Source: Xanthomonas phaseoli pv. phaseoli
Lineage (GTDB): Bacteria; Pseudomonadota; Gammaproteobacteria; Xanthomonadales; Xanthomonadaceae
Direction of reading: 5' to 3'
NCBI GenBank assembly: GCA_022749655.1
Contig: CP094243.1
Coordinates: 496,001-560,000, forward strand
Length of the DNA: 64,000 nt
The notes beneath the pieces are model-generated. The model was given only the letters and a program-made list of their open reading frames with translations. It was not told where the DNA came from and made no database searches. The position numbers were made by a program, and so were the translations under genes. Below, in pieces: positions 38,823 to 48,254 of the stretch. Position 1 is the first letter of the stretch. Each line of letters begins with the position of its first letter.

Positions 38823-39730
38823 CTAATCGAAATCCAAGGAACCAAGCTGTGTAGTGGAATTATCAAGCCAGTCGCTAACTTTGAGGGCTTGGCGCGAATT
38901 CGCAGTGTGCTCGATGCCATCTAGTAGTCTAATGACAAACGCTCGAATGTTGTTTTCAAAGCGGTGCGGGTCCGAAAATGACAATGTGTGATGCTCATCA
39001 CCTCGATTGAACCTTGTTAAAACACCGCCGTGAGCTACGCATATAGCGTTTGCCATGCACTGAAGGTCAGGAGAATTCTCCCACTCATCCTTGAATCGAG
39101 AAATACGGGTTCCGTATGCGAACAAAGCAGGGTACGGATAGAAGGATTGACCTCCCTCCAGCTTGCCATATCCTCTCATTCTGAGGCCATCCGGATTACT
39201 CGGGTGCATTGACTTGACGAGTCTTGCGAACTGCTCTAACCCCTGTTTATCAAGTTGGCTCTTAACTTCGATAACCCTTAAAACGGAGTCAAACGGGTAG
39301 ATGCCATGGCCGCCGGACTCATAGAAGGGTGGGAAATTTCGCCTATCATAAATAAGAAGATCAACTTGCGGGCTTTGTTTTTTAAAACCGTCTATAATTA
39401 CCCCGCTACCAATGCCGTATTGTATCGGTAGAACTGATTCTAGAAGCTGTCTCAAAAAGCTTCGCGGAATGCTCCCTTTTCGCCTGGATGATGAAGTGGA
39501 CCAGTGGCGCCATACAGATTACACAGCTCGCGCACCCTCGCGTTGAAAATTTCTTCAAACACGACTAGCTCCATGCGGCAGCGACCTATCGGCAATCGAA
39601 ATCGGTACAGGGGGACGGTTGAAAAAAGCGTCTCGGCATAGCTTACAGCTTGCTTAAGGCTGAGGTCCTTTGAACTAAAGCGGCGCAAGCGCAGGTACCG
39701 AGCTTCCGAGACAGCCTTAAGATCGCACAT
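38823..39730 (-). pseudogene. DUF6602-like nuclease-fold gene, one frameshift
   Basis: The N-terminal part from ATG 39730 ends GATGPLHHPGEKGAFREAF; the C-terminal part continues in the next frame as RQLLESVLPIQYGIGSGVII, SPQVDLLIYDRRNFPPF and the basic VLRVIEVKSQ. The pattern G(S)GVIID...Q.D.LIYD...EVK is like restriction-endonuclease-fold proteins, with D, E and K as possible catalytic residues. One extra T in the T5 run near 39463 restores a 302-residue protein. Possible defence role is inference. Confidence 0.65.
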
Positions 39731-39935
39731 CTAGGTGGCGTTGGTCTATCAGGGAAAGCCTGACCAGCACATCGGAGTTGCCATGGCTGCATGCCCCTGC
39801 GAATGAGCAATGTGTCCCATATCGCGATGCAAATCATGCACGTGGTCTGCCTTCCCGGTTAAGTAGTTTCCGAGCGCAAACAATTGTCGGGTCTTCTCAG
39901 GTATGCTCTCTACTCATCAGAACTTTGGGTAGCCC

Positions 39936-41471
39936 ATGGAAGGGATGAGGTATGCAACAAGAGGCCTGTTAACGGCCACTGCTTACTGCCTAGCGTTTCA
40001 GTTAGCTTGGCATTGCTCCCTTGACCAGTGGTATTTGCCAGCTGGTCTACGGATTGCTGCCCTCCTTTTTGCACCCTATCGCATGGTACCGTGGGTGCTG
40101 CTTGGAGATGTGGGCGCCTTGCTAATGCTCAGGGTTCCAGCAATCTCCGGGATGGGCATCAGTCCTGTATGGGCGTATGGAAGTTCGTGCGTCCTTGGCT
40201 CGGCAATCTCGCTGGTACCCATGGCAATACGGATCAAGTTACGGGAAGTGCATCGTAAAGAGGCGTTGCTGATTCCGTTACTCTTGTTAGCGGCACTTTG
40301 GAGTGCGGTATGCACGCAGTGCGTTAATATACTGCTCGAAGGACCTGCAACCGCAATCGGAGGAATCAAACTTGTCCGGTTTGCGGTGGGGGACTATCTG
40401 GGCATGTTGATGGTCATCCTCCCTGTTATGCTTTGGTTACGAAGGAAAGAAACGGAGAGACCGGGACGACTCGCGATTCACAGTGCCGCGTCTTCACTGA
40501 CAACAGCCCTCTTATTCGCGCTGGCAACACTTCCCGAAAACCACTTTGCGCGACTTGGAATGATGTCTCTGTTCATCATACCGGCGATTTTGCTGACATG
40601 GTTGCATGGGTGGCGTGGTGCAGCGATTGGCTTAGTGATTGCCAATGCTGCTTTGGGATTTTCTTTGCGGAATACCGGTGCATTTGGAGCATATGATTCC
40701 ACTGGTTTCGTTGTACAAATCATGCTCGCAACCATCGCCACAAGTGTATTTGTGCTCGGCACCAGGATTTCGAGTGTTTTGACCGAAACACGAATTCGGC
40801 TAAGGGGTGAGCAGCAGGCTCAGCAAACGGCACGAATGAGTTATATGTGGGCTGAAAGAGAACTCCGTGAACATGTGATTGGGTTCACTGACGTACAAGT
40901 CCATGTGAACATGCTGCGCCGGGATATCGAATCACATTTGAAATCACGCGGGCAAAATGAGGCCGCTATGCGGATGATCCGCACCGGCTCGATTCAATCT
41001 AGAATGCTCAACGAGTACATCAACACACTGTACCCCTTGGAAATCGAAACGCATGGTCTTTACCATGTGTACTGTTCTGCGGGATTTGCCCGTGTCAGTC
41101 ACACCGAGGTGAGTAGTTCAATGCTTCGCGGCGATCCCATGGCGCTGTCAGTTGGGCTACAGCTTGCGGTCTATAGATGCACGTTGTCAGCTGTCAGCTC
41201 TCTACCGCCTGGTGTGCGACTTGTGATCAAGGCACGTGTGGGCAAAACACGTGACATTCAAGGAATTGTTGTTACGGTGGCTGCTGACCAGGCTCAGTAC
41301 ACCCCGGTTGACCGAGCGACTTACGAGAATGCTGCGGTCCTATCCAGACGAGTAAAGACGTATGGTGGTGCGTTTAAACACCACCATACGAAGATCAGCT
41401 TTTACTTATCAGAGCCACTTGGGTCACGCCTACTGTTTCGGTATGACGATCCAGTTGTTATTAGACAATAG
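39936..41471 (+). CDS. MASE1-domain membrane protein, UhpB-like but without an obvious kinase core
   Basis: 511 residues from ATG 39936 (ATG 39945 also possible). The N-terminal 290 residues form eight or more membrane helices of the MASE1 sensor type (WYLPAGLRIAALLFAPYRMV, PVWAYGSSCVLGSAISLVP, FAVGDYLGMLMVILPVMLWL). After a coiled segment (RIRLRGEQQAQQTARMSYMW) the C-terminal region resembles a degenerate UhpB/LytS-type kinase: no conserved phospho-accepting histidine box or DxGxG ATP motif is seen. No response regulator gene is adjacent. Confidence 0.7.
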   Translation: MEGMRYATRGLLTATAYCLAFQLAWHCSLDQWYLPAGLRIAALLFAPYRMVPWVLLGDVGALLMLRVPAISGMGISPVWAYGSSCVLGSAISLVPMAIRIKLREVHRKEALLIPLLLLAALWSAVCTQCVNILLEGPATAIGGIKLVRFAVGDYLGMLMVILPVMLWLRRKETERPGRLAIHSAASSLTTALLFALATLPENHFARLGMMSLFIIPAILLTWLHGWRGAAIGLVIANAALGFSLRNTGAFGAYDSTGFVVQIMLATIATSVFVLGTRISSVLTETRIRLRGEQQAQQTARMSYMWAERELREHVIGFTDVQVHVNMLRRDIESHLKSRGQNEAAMRMIRTGSIQSRMLNEYINTLYPLEIETHGLYHVYCSAGFARVSHTEVSSSMLRGDPMALSVGLQLAVYRCTLSAVSSLPPGVRLVIKARVGKTRDIQGIVVTVAADQAQYTPVDRATYENAAVLSRRVKTYGGAFKHHHTKISFYLSEPLGSRLLFRYDDPVVIRQ

Positions 41472-41846
41472 AAATACCGCAACTGTGTCCCCGTCATATA
41501 TTAATATTCCTGCAGGCATGGAGCCCGGCTTTAAAATTTTTGTCCGGTCGGCATCCACACCAATTGGCATCACCCACACAACATTATCGATCCAACCTAT
41601 TGCGGTTCTGACTTGTCCCGTCGAATCGTTGACTTGCAAGTAACGGATTCCATCACGCTCGAAGGCGAAAACCTTTGCATTGCTCACAGCGGACAGATCC
41701 ATAGCCGCTGGACGGCTCGTTCCAAGTCCAGTCACAGCTGTGTTTGGTGTGTGGCCGACATCAGGGCAGCACGCTGCTGCAGTCTGCATAAGAGTCAGTG
41801 CCATAAAGCCGATAAGAACCTTCGCGGTAGAATGCATGTGACGCAT
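41430..41846 (-). CDS. Small exported protein
   Basis: 138 residues from ATG 41846, eight bases after AAGGGA. The signal peptide is KVLIGFMALTLMQTAAACCP, so the mature protein probably begins near the double cysteine. The remainder is beta-rich (YLQVNDSTGQVRTAIGWIDN, AGILIYDGDTVAVFLLSNN). It overlaps the 3' end of the MASE1 gene on the other strand by about 40 bases. Unknown family. Confidence 0.6.
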   Translation of the reverse strand: MRHMHSTAKVLIGFMALTLMQTAAACCPDVGHTPNTAVTGLGTSRPAAMDLSAVSNAKVFAFERDGIRYLQVNDSTGQVRTAIGWIDNVVWVMPIGVDADRTKILKPGSMPAGILIYDGDTVAVFLLSNNNWIVIPKQ

Positions 41847-42208
41847 TTCTGTATCCCTTCCCCTCGACAGGGGCGCTCGCCTGCGGTCCAGGCAGATGCG
41901 ACGGTACGCGATCTTGAGCACTGCACGGCAAAAATTGTTTTCGTAGCGCATGAGTAAAGATCGTGACATGGCGCACATCGAGAGCCGCTTTCGCGTTCCA
42001 CTTGAGGCCGGATCTCTCAAGACTTTCGATTTGTAGGTCTTCTGTCGCAATGAACTAGCTTCAAAACAAGCAATTGGACTACGTCCAAGCTCTGACTTGA
42101 CACCCTCGCAATGAGAGGTCTAATCTAAAAGAAGAACGCGCTTGCGCATCTCCGCTGTGGCCGGTGCCACCTCAACGAAACGTTTTTTAAAAACTACTTT
42201 CATCCCCA

Positions 42209-42232
42209 AAGGGCGAACTTGACTTCGCCCTT
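42209..42232 (+). promoter_or_regulatory. Leader hairpin upstream of the gene at 42273
   Basis: AAGGGCGAA pairs with TTCGCCCTT around CTTGAC, a perfect 9-bp stem, 40 bases before the ATG. It lacks a following T run, so an attenuator or mRNA-stability hairpin is more likely than a terminator. Confidence 0.4.
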
Positions 42233-42272
42233 AGGCGCAGTTGGTTTGCCCATCACGCTTGGAGCAAACCAA

Positions 42273-42659
42273 ATGTTTACTATCAATCAGGCTCGTATTG
42301 ATGCTGGTTTTGATGCCGTCATTGCGGGTATTCAGAAGCATGTTTACGAGAGCAAAGCTGAGTTGCTTGGTCCGCTGGACGAACAAGCCTGGGGCGTGGT
42401 CTGCCAGAAGGAATGGGAGATTGCTCGCCGATGCTGTGGACTGTCCTGGTCGTATCTTGTCAAATTGTTCAGTACCGAGATCGACAAGCGCGTCTCTAAA
42501 TTACCGGAGCATCAACGCGTATCGGCTCTCGCAGTCGCGGTTGACCTTGGTTATGAGACTCTTGAGATGCGAGATCAAGAAGATGCCTTTAATTCTGCGA
42601 ACGGGTGTTGCAGTCACGGCATCACATTGGGTTGCTGCCCTCGCGGATGTGGTTCATGA
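42273..42659 (+). CDS. Unknown island protein with Cys-rich end
   Basis: 128 residues from ATG 42273 behind GGAGC. Mainly helical (GFDAVIAGIQKHVYESKAEL, EWEIARRCCGLSWSYLVKL), ending CCSHGITLGCCPRGCGS. An overlapping frame continues to 42828 (ALADVVHESGFALSKHAIKV), so a frameshift near the 3' end cannot be excluded. A strong terminator follows at 42827. Confidence 0.5.
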   Translation: MFTINQARIDAGFDAVIAGIQKHVYESKAELLGPLDEQAWGVVCQKEWEIARRCCGLSWSYLVKLFSTEIDKRVSKLPEHQRVSALAVAVDLGYETLEMRDQEDAFNSANGCCSHGITLGCCPRGCGS

Positions 42660-42826
42660 GAGTGGATTCGCTTTGAGCAAGCATGCTATTAAAGTATTTC
42701 TCATGATCGGCCATCTGTCCTGCCTCAATTCATTGGCACTTGGTACGCCGCATACTTTCCCTTGCCTACTCTCTGATCCTAGCAAGGTATTCATCGGTGT
42801 TAAACACCAAATGGAAGATTGTGAAT

Positions 42827-42852
42827 AACCCCGCTTTTTGCGGGGTTTTTTT
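42827..42852 (+). terminator. Intrinsic terminator
   Basis: AACCCCGC pairs with GCGGGGTT around TTTTT and runs into a T tract (42846-42852). Confidence 0.85.
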
Positions 42853-42981
42853 ATTTTCACTTTTGCTAAGCTGACACGCAGGGCTTTCTCAAAGGTCAGC
42901 TGAGGTCTTACTTGTGGTCCATCAGTGTCCCATTCGTCTCAAAACGACTGGCATTGTGTGCAAGGCGCTCGGCGTACGCGA
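42853..42981. other. Short spacer with no gene
   Basis: Lies between the terminator and the 3' end of the next minus-strand gene; nothing recognised. The stretch 42660-42826 before it is the possible out-of-frame tail of the upstream gene. Confidence 0.35.
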
Positions 42982-44015
42982 TCAGTCGGATGTTGAGTGC
43001 AGCGATTTAGTGCGTACGCCGGCATCGATAGCCATATCTTCGATATAAGCATGAAGGACTGCGAGCTCGTGATCCTGCAGCTGATCAAGCCAAGCTACAA
43101 ATTCTGGACGTCCGCCTGGATACGCGTCGTGCAGCCGACGCATGAGCTGCCCAAGTGCTTCGCCTTCGAGGCCCGTCAACTCGGCAACGATCTGGCCATT
43201 GAATATCTGCTTGCGACGGCGCGAGCCGGCAAACGCTTCTTGGGACCGCTTAAGTGCATCTGCAAAATCAGGAAATTGGGACATTGCCCGCTGTAGGTGA
43301 TGTTCGCGTTGTAGTCCTGCTGACGATCCTGCGGCAGTACCAGTTGTCTTCAGCCATTCGATGAAAAACCGATAGTTTTGGCGCTTCTGATAGCATGCGC
43401 GATCGCGGTATCCTCTGGCTTGCAGTAGATAGGCGACTGGATCGAAGTAGGTAGAACTTGCAGCATAGAAAAAGACATCCTCAAGGGCGTGGAAGCTTTC
43501 GGTGAAACGGCGATAGTCGTAACCAAGGAAGTCAAATGCCGCCGCCATCTTGGTGGTGACAGGTATGTCGGCTACGAGGAAATCACCATCCCTGAGTTTG
43601 TAACGTAGCCCGCTGTGCCCATACTTGAATCCCATTCTGTTGGCCGTACGGCCCATGAGGCTGCCCAGAACATTGAACGCCAAGTAATCGCGTGCGGTGT
43701 CGTATTCGATGGGGGCACGCAGATGAGGTCAACCTGGAACGCTGCGACATCAAAGCTCAGAACATCTTCGTTAATCACCACCTCGTGTGGGCTGTACAGG
43801 CGGTGCACCATAGCAGCCACGTCTGCCGGCATAGTGCTGCGATCGGCGAGAACCTTCATATGCCCGAAATCGGCCTTGGCGCCAATGCTGCGGACCAACT
43901 CAGCACGGACGCGACTATCACGTTGCAGGGTGTCCATGACTTCCGTGGCAAGCAGGCGATAGTTGACGGCTGTCAATCGCTGGGTCGCGACCGTCTGCAA
44001 TGCGCTACCCCGCAT
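42982..44015 (-). pseudogene. Nucleotidyltransferase-like island protein, one frameshift
   Basis: ATG 44015 starts MRGSALQTVATQRLTAVNYR. The frame breaks at a C5 run near 43705: FQVDLICVPP continues in the next frame as IEYDTARDYLAFNVLGSLMG, MGFKYGHSGLRYKLRDGDFL and FLGYDYRRFTESFHALEDVF. One extra C gives 344 residues. The FDVAAFQVDLI segment with later GHSGL resembles predicted nucleotidyltransferases of phages and islands, but this is a weak assignment. Confidence 0.55.
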
Positions 44016-45251
44016 CTGCTAGACCCTCTATTACGTTGTGATCAAAAACTTTGTTGGAGATCATCTACTTGCTTATCCACAAATTTCAGCACCGTGCAAG
44101 GGTCCGAATCGGACGGAGATAGTTTACTGCAGGCAACCAACCGAAATGCGCATATTTCTGTGGACGCTGTATTCGCATCACATGAATTCCGGTTGGGGCA
44201 GGGGTGCTCAGTGGTCGCGAAGCTTCGCCAATGCTTTTTGTCGACTTTTGCCGGCGCGAGTGGCGAGCTCATTCTCTGCATAGCGAGCAGGCATAGTCGG
44301 TGTATTCCAGCGGCCTTGCTGCATGATCGCTGGCAAGTCCATTCCGGCACGCGTCATATCTTGCGCAGCCCCTACGCGGGCTGAATGAGCTGAGTATTGA
44401 TTACCGGCAGCGCGTTTGATTATTCGGTCCGCTTCACGCACGCTTAAATGCGTGTCCCAGCGTAGCCGCTTAGCGTTCGCGGCTGGACTAGGTTCGAACA
44501 GCCTGTATCTAGGAAGCCGATGAAAGATATAGGAGTTCTGCTGGTATTCGTCGTGCACAGCGGGCCAAAGATAGTTTGTTGCCTTTGATCGCTGTTTCTG
44601 CCAAGTGAGCAATAGGGCGGCCGAGCGCGGCGTTAGGTAGAGCGCGACTCCAGCGCCTTGCTGATCTGTCTTAGAGCGAGAGATGGTGCATGTGGCTCCG
44701 CCGTCGGCGTCGGCATCAAAGCGAACATCGTTCCACTGTAAGCGCACCATTTCGGAAGCACGTCCTAACAGATCGTAGGCCACTGCCACGTAGACCTTGT
44801 CGCGAAGCTCAAGCAGCGAGTCGAGACCAGATGGAGTCGTTATCGCTTCCATCACATGATCCACGGTCTCAATATTTAGCGCTGACGCCTGGTGTTTTCG
44901 GGATGTGAGCTTCTCGCGGCATTGCTGTTGCCAATACCACCGAAATTGGGCTGTCTCGGTCGGGCAGGGGCAACCCCATAGCCGACTGGCCAATTTTAGC
45001 GTAAAGAGGAGGTGCTCCAGCGAGGCCCGTTTGTATCCGGCGTCAATCAAAGCTGACAGGAACTCAACCAGGTCATCAAATTGCACGGGCATGCACAGCC
45101 GATCATGATTGGCACAAAACGCGATCCAGTGTCTCCAGTCAGCGCGAATTGATTTGCGGCTGTTGTCGGCATATGGCTTGATTTCGTGTTTGAACAAGTC
45201 GCGAAATATGGCCTGGTAATCCCCCACTTCTAGCGGTCGCCAGAAGTGGAG

Positions 45252-46079
45252 CTAAGCGGCCATCGCCAACTTCATGGCAGGCGTGATGCCGCCGAGCGCC
45301 ATATTCGGACGCTCGTGGTTGTACGTCCATAGCCAGCGGGTGGCTTTGTCCTGCACCTGGTCGATGGTGTCGAACAGGGTTTGGGCGAGCCAGGCGTAGC
45401 GGATGGTGCGGTTGTAGCGTTCAACGTAGGCGTTCTGCTGTGGCTTGCCCGGCTGGATGTGCTCGACCCGGATACCATGCCGCTGCGCCCAGGACAGCAA
45501 CGCGCCACTGATGTATTCAGGGCCGTTGTCGCAGCGGATCACGGCGGGCTTGCCGCGCCACTCGATGATCTGCTCCAGCGATCGGATCACACGGGCTGAC
45601 GGCAGCGACAGATCCACCTCGATCCCCAGCCCCTCGCGATTGAAGTCGTCGAGCACATTGAACAGCCGGAAGCTGCGGCCGTCGGCCAACTGGTCGTGCA
45701 TGAAGTCCATCGACCAGACCTGGTTGATAGCCTCCGGCACCGCCAGAGGCTCGGGCCGCTCACGCACCAGCCGCTTCCTCGGCTTGATCCGCAGGTTCAA
45801 CTCCAGCTCGCGGTAGATCCGGTAGACCCGCTTGTGATTCCAGCCAAAGCCCTTCACGTTGCGCAGGTACAGGTAGCACAGGCCAAAGCCCCAGTCGCGA
45901 TGGGCGGTCGTCAGGCGGACCAGCCAGTCGGCGATCCGGGCGTTCTGCTCGCTGGCCTTGGCCTGGTAGCGGAAGCAGGTCTCGCTCACCGCGAAGGCCT
46001 GGCAGGCGTGGCGGATGTTCGTACGCCCGCTCGTGACTGCCGATTGGGCCATCTCGCGTCGCTGAGATGGCCTCACCAT
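45252..46079 (-). CDS. IS3-family transposase OrfB, copy 3
   Basis: Intact integrase-core half with the DDE motifs ([33 protein letters not shown]), starting at the ATG right after the A run. It can no longer be fused to OrfA by the usual -1 slip if the A6 run is real. Confidence 0.9.
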   Translation of the reverse strand: MVRPSQRREMAQSAVTSGRTNIRHACQAFAVSETCFRYQAKASEQNARIADWLVRLTTAHRDWGFGLCYLYLRNVKGFGWNHKRVYRIYRELELNLRIKPRKRLVRERPEPLAVPEAINQVWSMDFMHDQLADGRSFRLFNVLDDFNREGLGIEVDLSLPSARVIRSLEQIIEWRGKPAVIRCDNGPEYISGALLSWAQRHGIRVEHIQPGKPQQNAYVERYNRTIRYAWLAQTLFDTIDQVQDKATRWLWTYNHERPNMALGGITPAMKLAMAA

Positions 46080-46339
46080 TTTTTGCGAGCGCTTCCTTCA
46101 GCAGGTCGGTACTGAGCTGCGCCTCGGCGTACATCTTCTTGAGCCGGCGGTTCTCCTCCTCCAGCTCCTTCATGCGCGCGACCATGGACACGTCCATGCC
46201 GCCGAACTTGCTGCGCCACTTGTAGAACGTGGCCGAGCTGATGCCGTGCTCGCGGCACAGCTCCGGCACGGGCGCACCGGCCTGGGCCTGCTTGAGCACG
46301 GCGATGATCTGGCTGTCGGTAAAGCGGGACTTCTTCATG
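46073..46339 (-). pseudogene. IS3-family transposase OrfA, copy 3, altered slip site
   Basis: The same OrfA as copies 1 and 2 from ATG 46339, but with A6 in place of A7. Translation continues as [14 protein letters not shown] in the third frame, well beyond the normal TGA, giving an abnormal tail of about 110 residues. Confidence 0.8.
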
Positions 46340-46628
46340 GAACCTCCTCGAGAAAGGATACGAGAAAATTCCACTTCTGGCGTCTGCTAATGGGCGGGGG
46401 ATTACCGCCTGAGCCTGCGCGAGCTGCTCAGTGCTGAGCTCGAATCTAACGCCAGGCACTATGACGGGTAGGTCCACAATCTCTAATACGCCGTCGTGGG
46501 GTGCAGGCAGGGCTTGTAGGGCGGACCGCACGGACGGGGAGAGATCGTCGGCCGCAAAAAACGGAGAAGTCGCACGCACGCGCTTCACAGCCTCCGTGTC
46601 CGGCTTTTCGCGCCTACGAGACTTGTAA

Positions 46629-46889
46629 TTAGAAGTCATACGATCGCTCGGCTAGATGCTCTCTCTCGTGCAGTTTCTCAGCCCAGTCAATCGAAGATTC
46701 GATCGCCGGGGCATCTGTTTCGTTCGCCGCCAACGTGTCTTCTCCGTACGGATCCACGCCCCAGATCACATCTAGGTCCAGGTCCGGATAGAGGGCGACC
46801 AGGCCGATGCGAACCGCGAGACCTGCCGCAATGGCTTCACGTGCTTCGCAGCGCTGGCTGTCAGTTATGGGGTAGTGAATACGGAGCAT
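46629..46889 (-). CDS. Small unknown protein upstream of integrase
   Basis: 86 residues from ATG 46889. Acidic C-terminal half (DETDAPAIESSIDWAEKLHE) and a leading helix (SQRCEAREAIAAGLAVRIGL). It overlaps the integrase start by eleven bases, so the two are translationally coupled. Function unknown. Confidence 0.6.
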   Translation of the reverse strand: MLRIHYPITDSQRCEAREAIAAGLAVRIGLVALYPDLDLDVIWGVDPYGEDTLAANETDAPAIESSIDWAEKLHEREHLAERSYDF

Positions 46890-46966
46890 GCTTTAGCCCT
46901 CGCTAAACACCATGCGCAATCTGCTGTCCGGCGCGCATGGTGGATTGCAAAATCGAGTGTGGATCA

Positions 46967-47257
46967 TTACGCCTCCACCGCAGCCCATCCCTTGGGAGCC
47001 TCTTGCGAAGGCTCCTGCACCGTCCATAACTTCAGAGCAACGCCATCGGCAATTGAATGGGCTTCGGCCAGCTTCATTCCAACACAAGATAACCAGACTT
47101 TGGCTCCGTCGCTGAGCCAGATATTCACATACTCGGGGCTTTCGCCACGGACCACTGTTTCGATGCGAGTAACACCTGAGGGCCGCAACCAATGCACCTC
47201 ATTACCTAGTTGAATGCGTACCGGAGGTTGCGAGGCATCAGTAGAGATATCAGTCAT
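46967..47257 (-). CDS. Small unknown protein
   Basis: 96 residues, beta-rich (VHWLRPSGVTRIETVVRGES, PEYVNIWLSDGAKVWLSCVG). It is the first gene of the minus-strand run toward the integrase. ATG 47257 lies behind an AGGTAGTG segment. No family recognised. Confidence 0.55.
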   Translation of the reverse strand: MTDISTDASQPPVRIQLGNEVHWLRPSGVTRIETVVRGESPEYVNIWLSDGAKVWLSCVGMKLAEAHSIADGVALKLWTVQEPSQEAPKGWAAVEA

Positions 47258-47432
47258 GGAACACTACCTATGAAAATGTTGTTCGTGAGAGAAGGAAATA
47301 TTACCGCGACAGCGCAGTGAAAACTAACGTCGAGCGAGTTATTCACGAGCGCCGCCGCGGCATAGGAGGCGTTCGGCGAGGCCATCGTGTCTTCCAATGA
47401 CAGGTACCGCGTCGTTGTTGGCGTCGTGATGC

Positions 47433-47843
47433 TCAGGGTGTCTTACCAATGACACTCTGCAGTAAAAATAGGACCGCTCCACTGAAGCCGACGGTGAAGA
47501 CCCACCAAAGCAGCTTCTGCGCGCCAACGCATAAGCGACTCGGCTGCATCCGGCGGCCGTTTGCTGTGGCGTAACGACATTTGATGTATATGATGCCGTA
47601 GCGCAGACGTTGGCCGAGCGTTGGAGAGCCATCTAAGCTGGTTGCGGCCATGTAGGCGGCCAAGCTAGCGAGGTGCCGGCTCAACGTGCGTTTGTTGAGG
47701 TAGTCAGGGTGGCGGAGGCGCTCGAGCAGCACCATCGATACGATGGAGTGAGTCCGCTCTGCACGCCCTGGTGAAAGTAGGCAAAGGACTTGACCCGAAT
47801 CCGTGCGCTCATAGCGTAATGATGCGCCGGTTTCGCTGTGCAT
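47433..47843 (-). CDS. Unknown protein with C-terminal membrane helix
   Basis: 136 residues from ATG 47843. A helical soluble part (YLNKRTLSRHLASLAAYMAA) precedes one strong C-terminal hydrophobic segment (LLWWVFTVGFSGAVLFLL), so a tail-anchored inner-membrane protein is likely. No family recognised. Confidence 0.5.
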   Translation of the reverse strand: MHSETGASLRYERTDSGQVLCLLSPGRAERTHSIVSMVLLERLRHPDYLNKRTLSRHLASLAAYMAATSLDGSPTLGQRLRYGIIYIKCRYATANGRRMQPSRLCVGAQKLLWWVFTVGFSGAVLFLLQSVIGKTP

Positions 47844-47887
47844 CTTGAGTGGTCGCTTGCCCTGGCCACCAACAACGCCAGAGACAT

Positions 47888-48099
47888 TTTAGAGACGTAT
47901 GCCGAAAATGACATCGACCGTTAGTTCGTCAAGCCCTCCCGCCTGTCCACCGGGGATCACGTGGAAGTCGTAAGGTAAGAAGTAGGCAATGTCTTCCCGT
48001 TCCCGAGCCAACGCGGTGACGGTCGCTTTAGCGCTCTGGTAAAAACGAACCCAAGAACGATATCGCTCTTCCCGAATGGATTTGACCGCTTGAAATCGC
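47888..48099 (-). pseudogene. C-terminal fragment of an unknown gene cut by MITE A
   Basis: The minus strand encodes FQAVKSIREERYRSWVRFYQ, then SAKATVTALAREREDIAYFL, PYDFHVIPGGQAGGLDELTV and DVIFGIRL before TAA at 47888-47890. It reads like a real protein end of about 70 residues. The 5' part is separated by the 151-bp MITE that starts at 48104, and I could not find its continuation beyond it. Confidence 0.45.
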
Positions 48100-48103
48100 T
48101 TAA

Positions 48104-48254
48104 GGAAGCTCTGAACAACTATTTCGCGAGCTTACGATTGAGAGCCGGGGCAATTGCCATCTCGTGCAAGTGCTTGATTTCAAGTACTGGAAATCGCCAC
48201 GATCAACCGAAATTCCCAATTTGCTCGCGGTCCAGGGCTTTGTTCAGAGGTTCC
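48104..48254 (+). mobile_element. MITE A, 151 bp, related to the IS5-family element
   Basis: Left end GGAAGCTCTGAACAAC and right end TTGTTCAGAGGTTCC are inverted repeats. TTAA lies before it and CTAG after it, both YTAR but not identical. The interior is non-coding and nearly matches MITE C at 58367-58517 in inverse orientation; both are 151 bp. Its right part also matches the fragment at 54598-54676. Confidence 0.85.

Larger units (their letters stand above)
45215..46406 (-). mobile_element. IS3-family insertion sequence, copy 3 (1192 bp)
   Basis: Same element as copies 1 and 2, with GCCT duplicated on both sides (45211-45214 and 46407-46410). It is one base shorter because the slip site has six As where the other copies have seven. 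OrfA then runs into a non-OrfB frame. Confidence 0.92.
44208..46639 (-). pseudogene. Tyrosine recombinase/integrase interrupted by IS copy 3
   Basis: The N-terminal part from ATG 46639 (MTSNYKSRRREKPDTEAVKR ... FELSTEQLAQAQA) runs into the IS at 46406. The C-terminal part resumes at 45214 as IFRDLFKHEIKPYADNSRKS. Removing the 1192-bp IS and one GCCT copy restores 411 residues in frame. The catalytic domain shows LLGRASEMVRLQW (Arg), SRSKTDQQGAGV (Lys), HSARVGAAQDMTRAG (His-x-x-Arg) and the tyrosine in PARYAEN. It probably mobilised the surrounding island. The C-terminal piece could still be made from a GTG within the IS end, but it lacks the arm domain. Confidence 0.85.
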
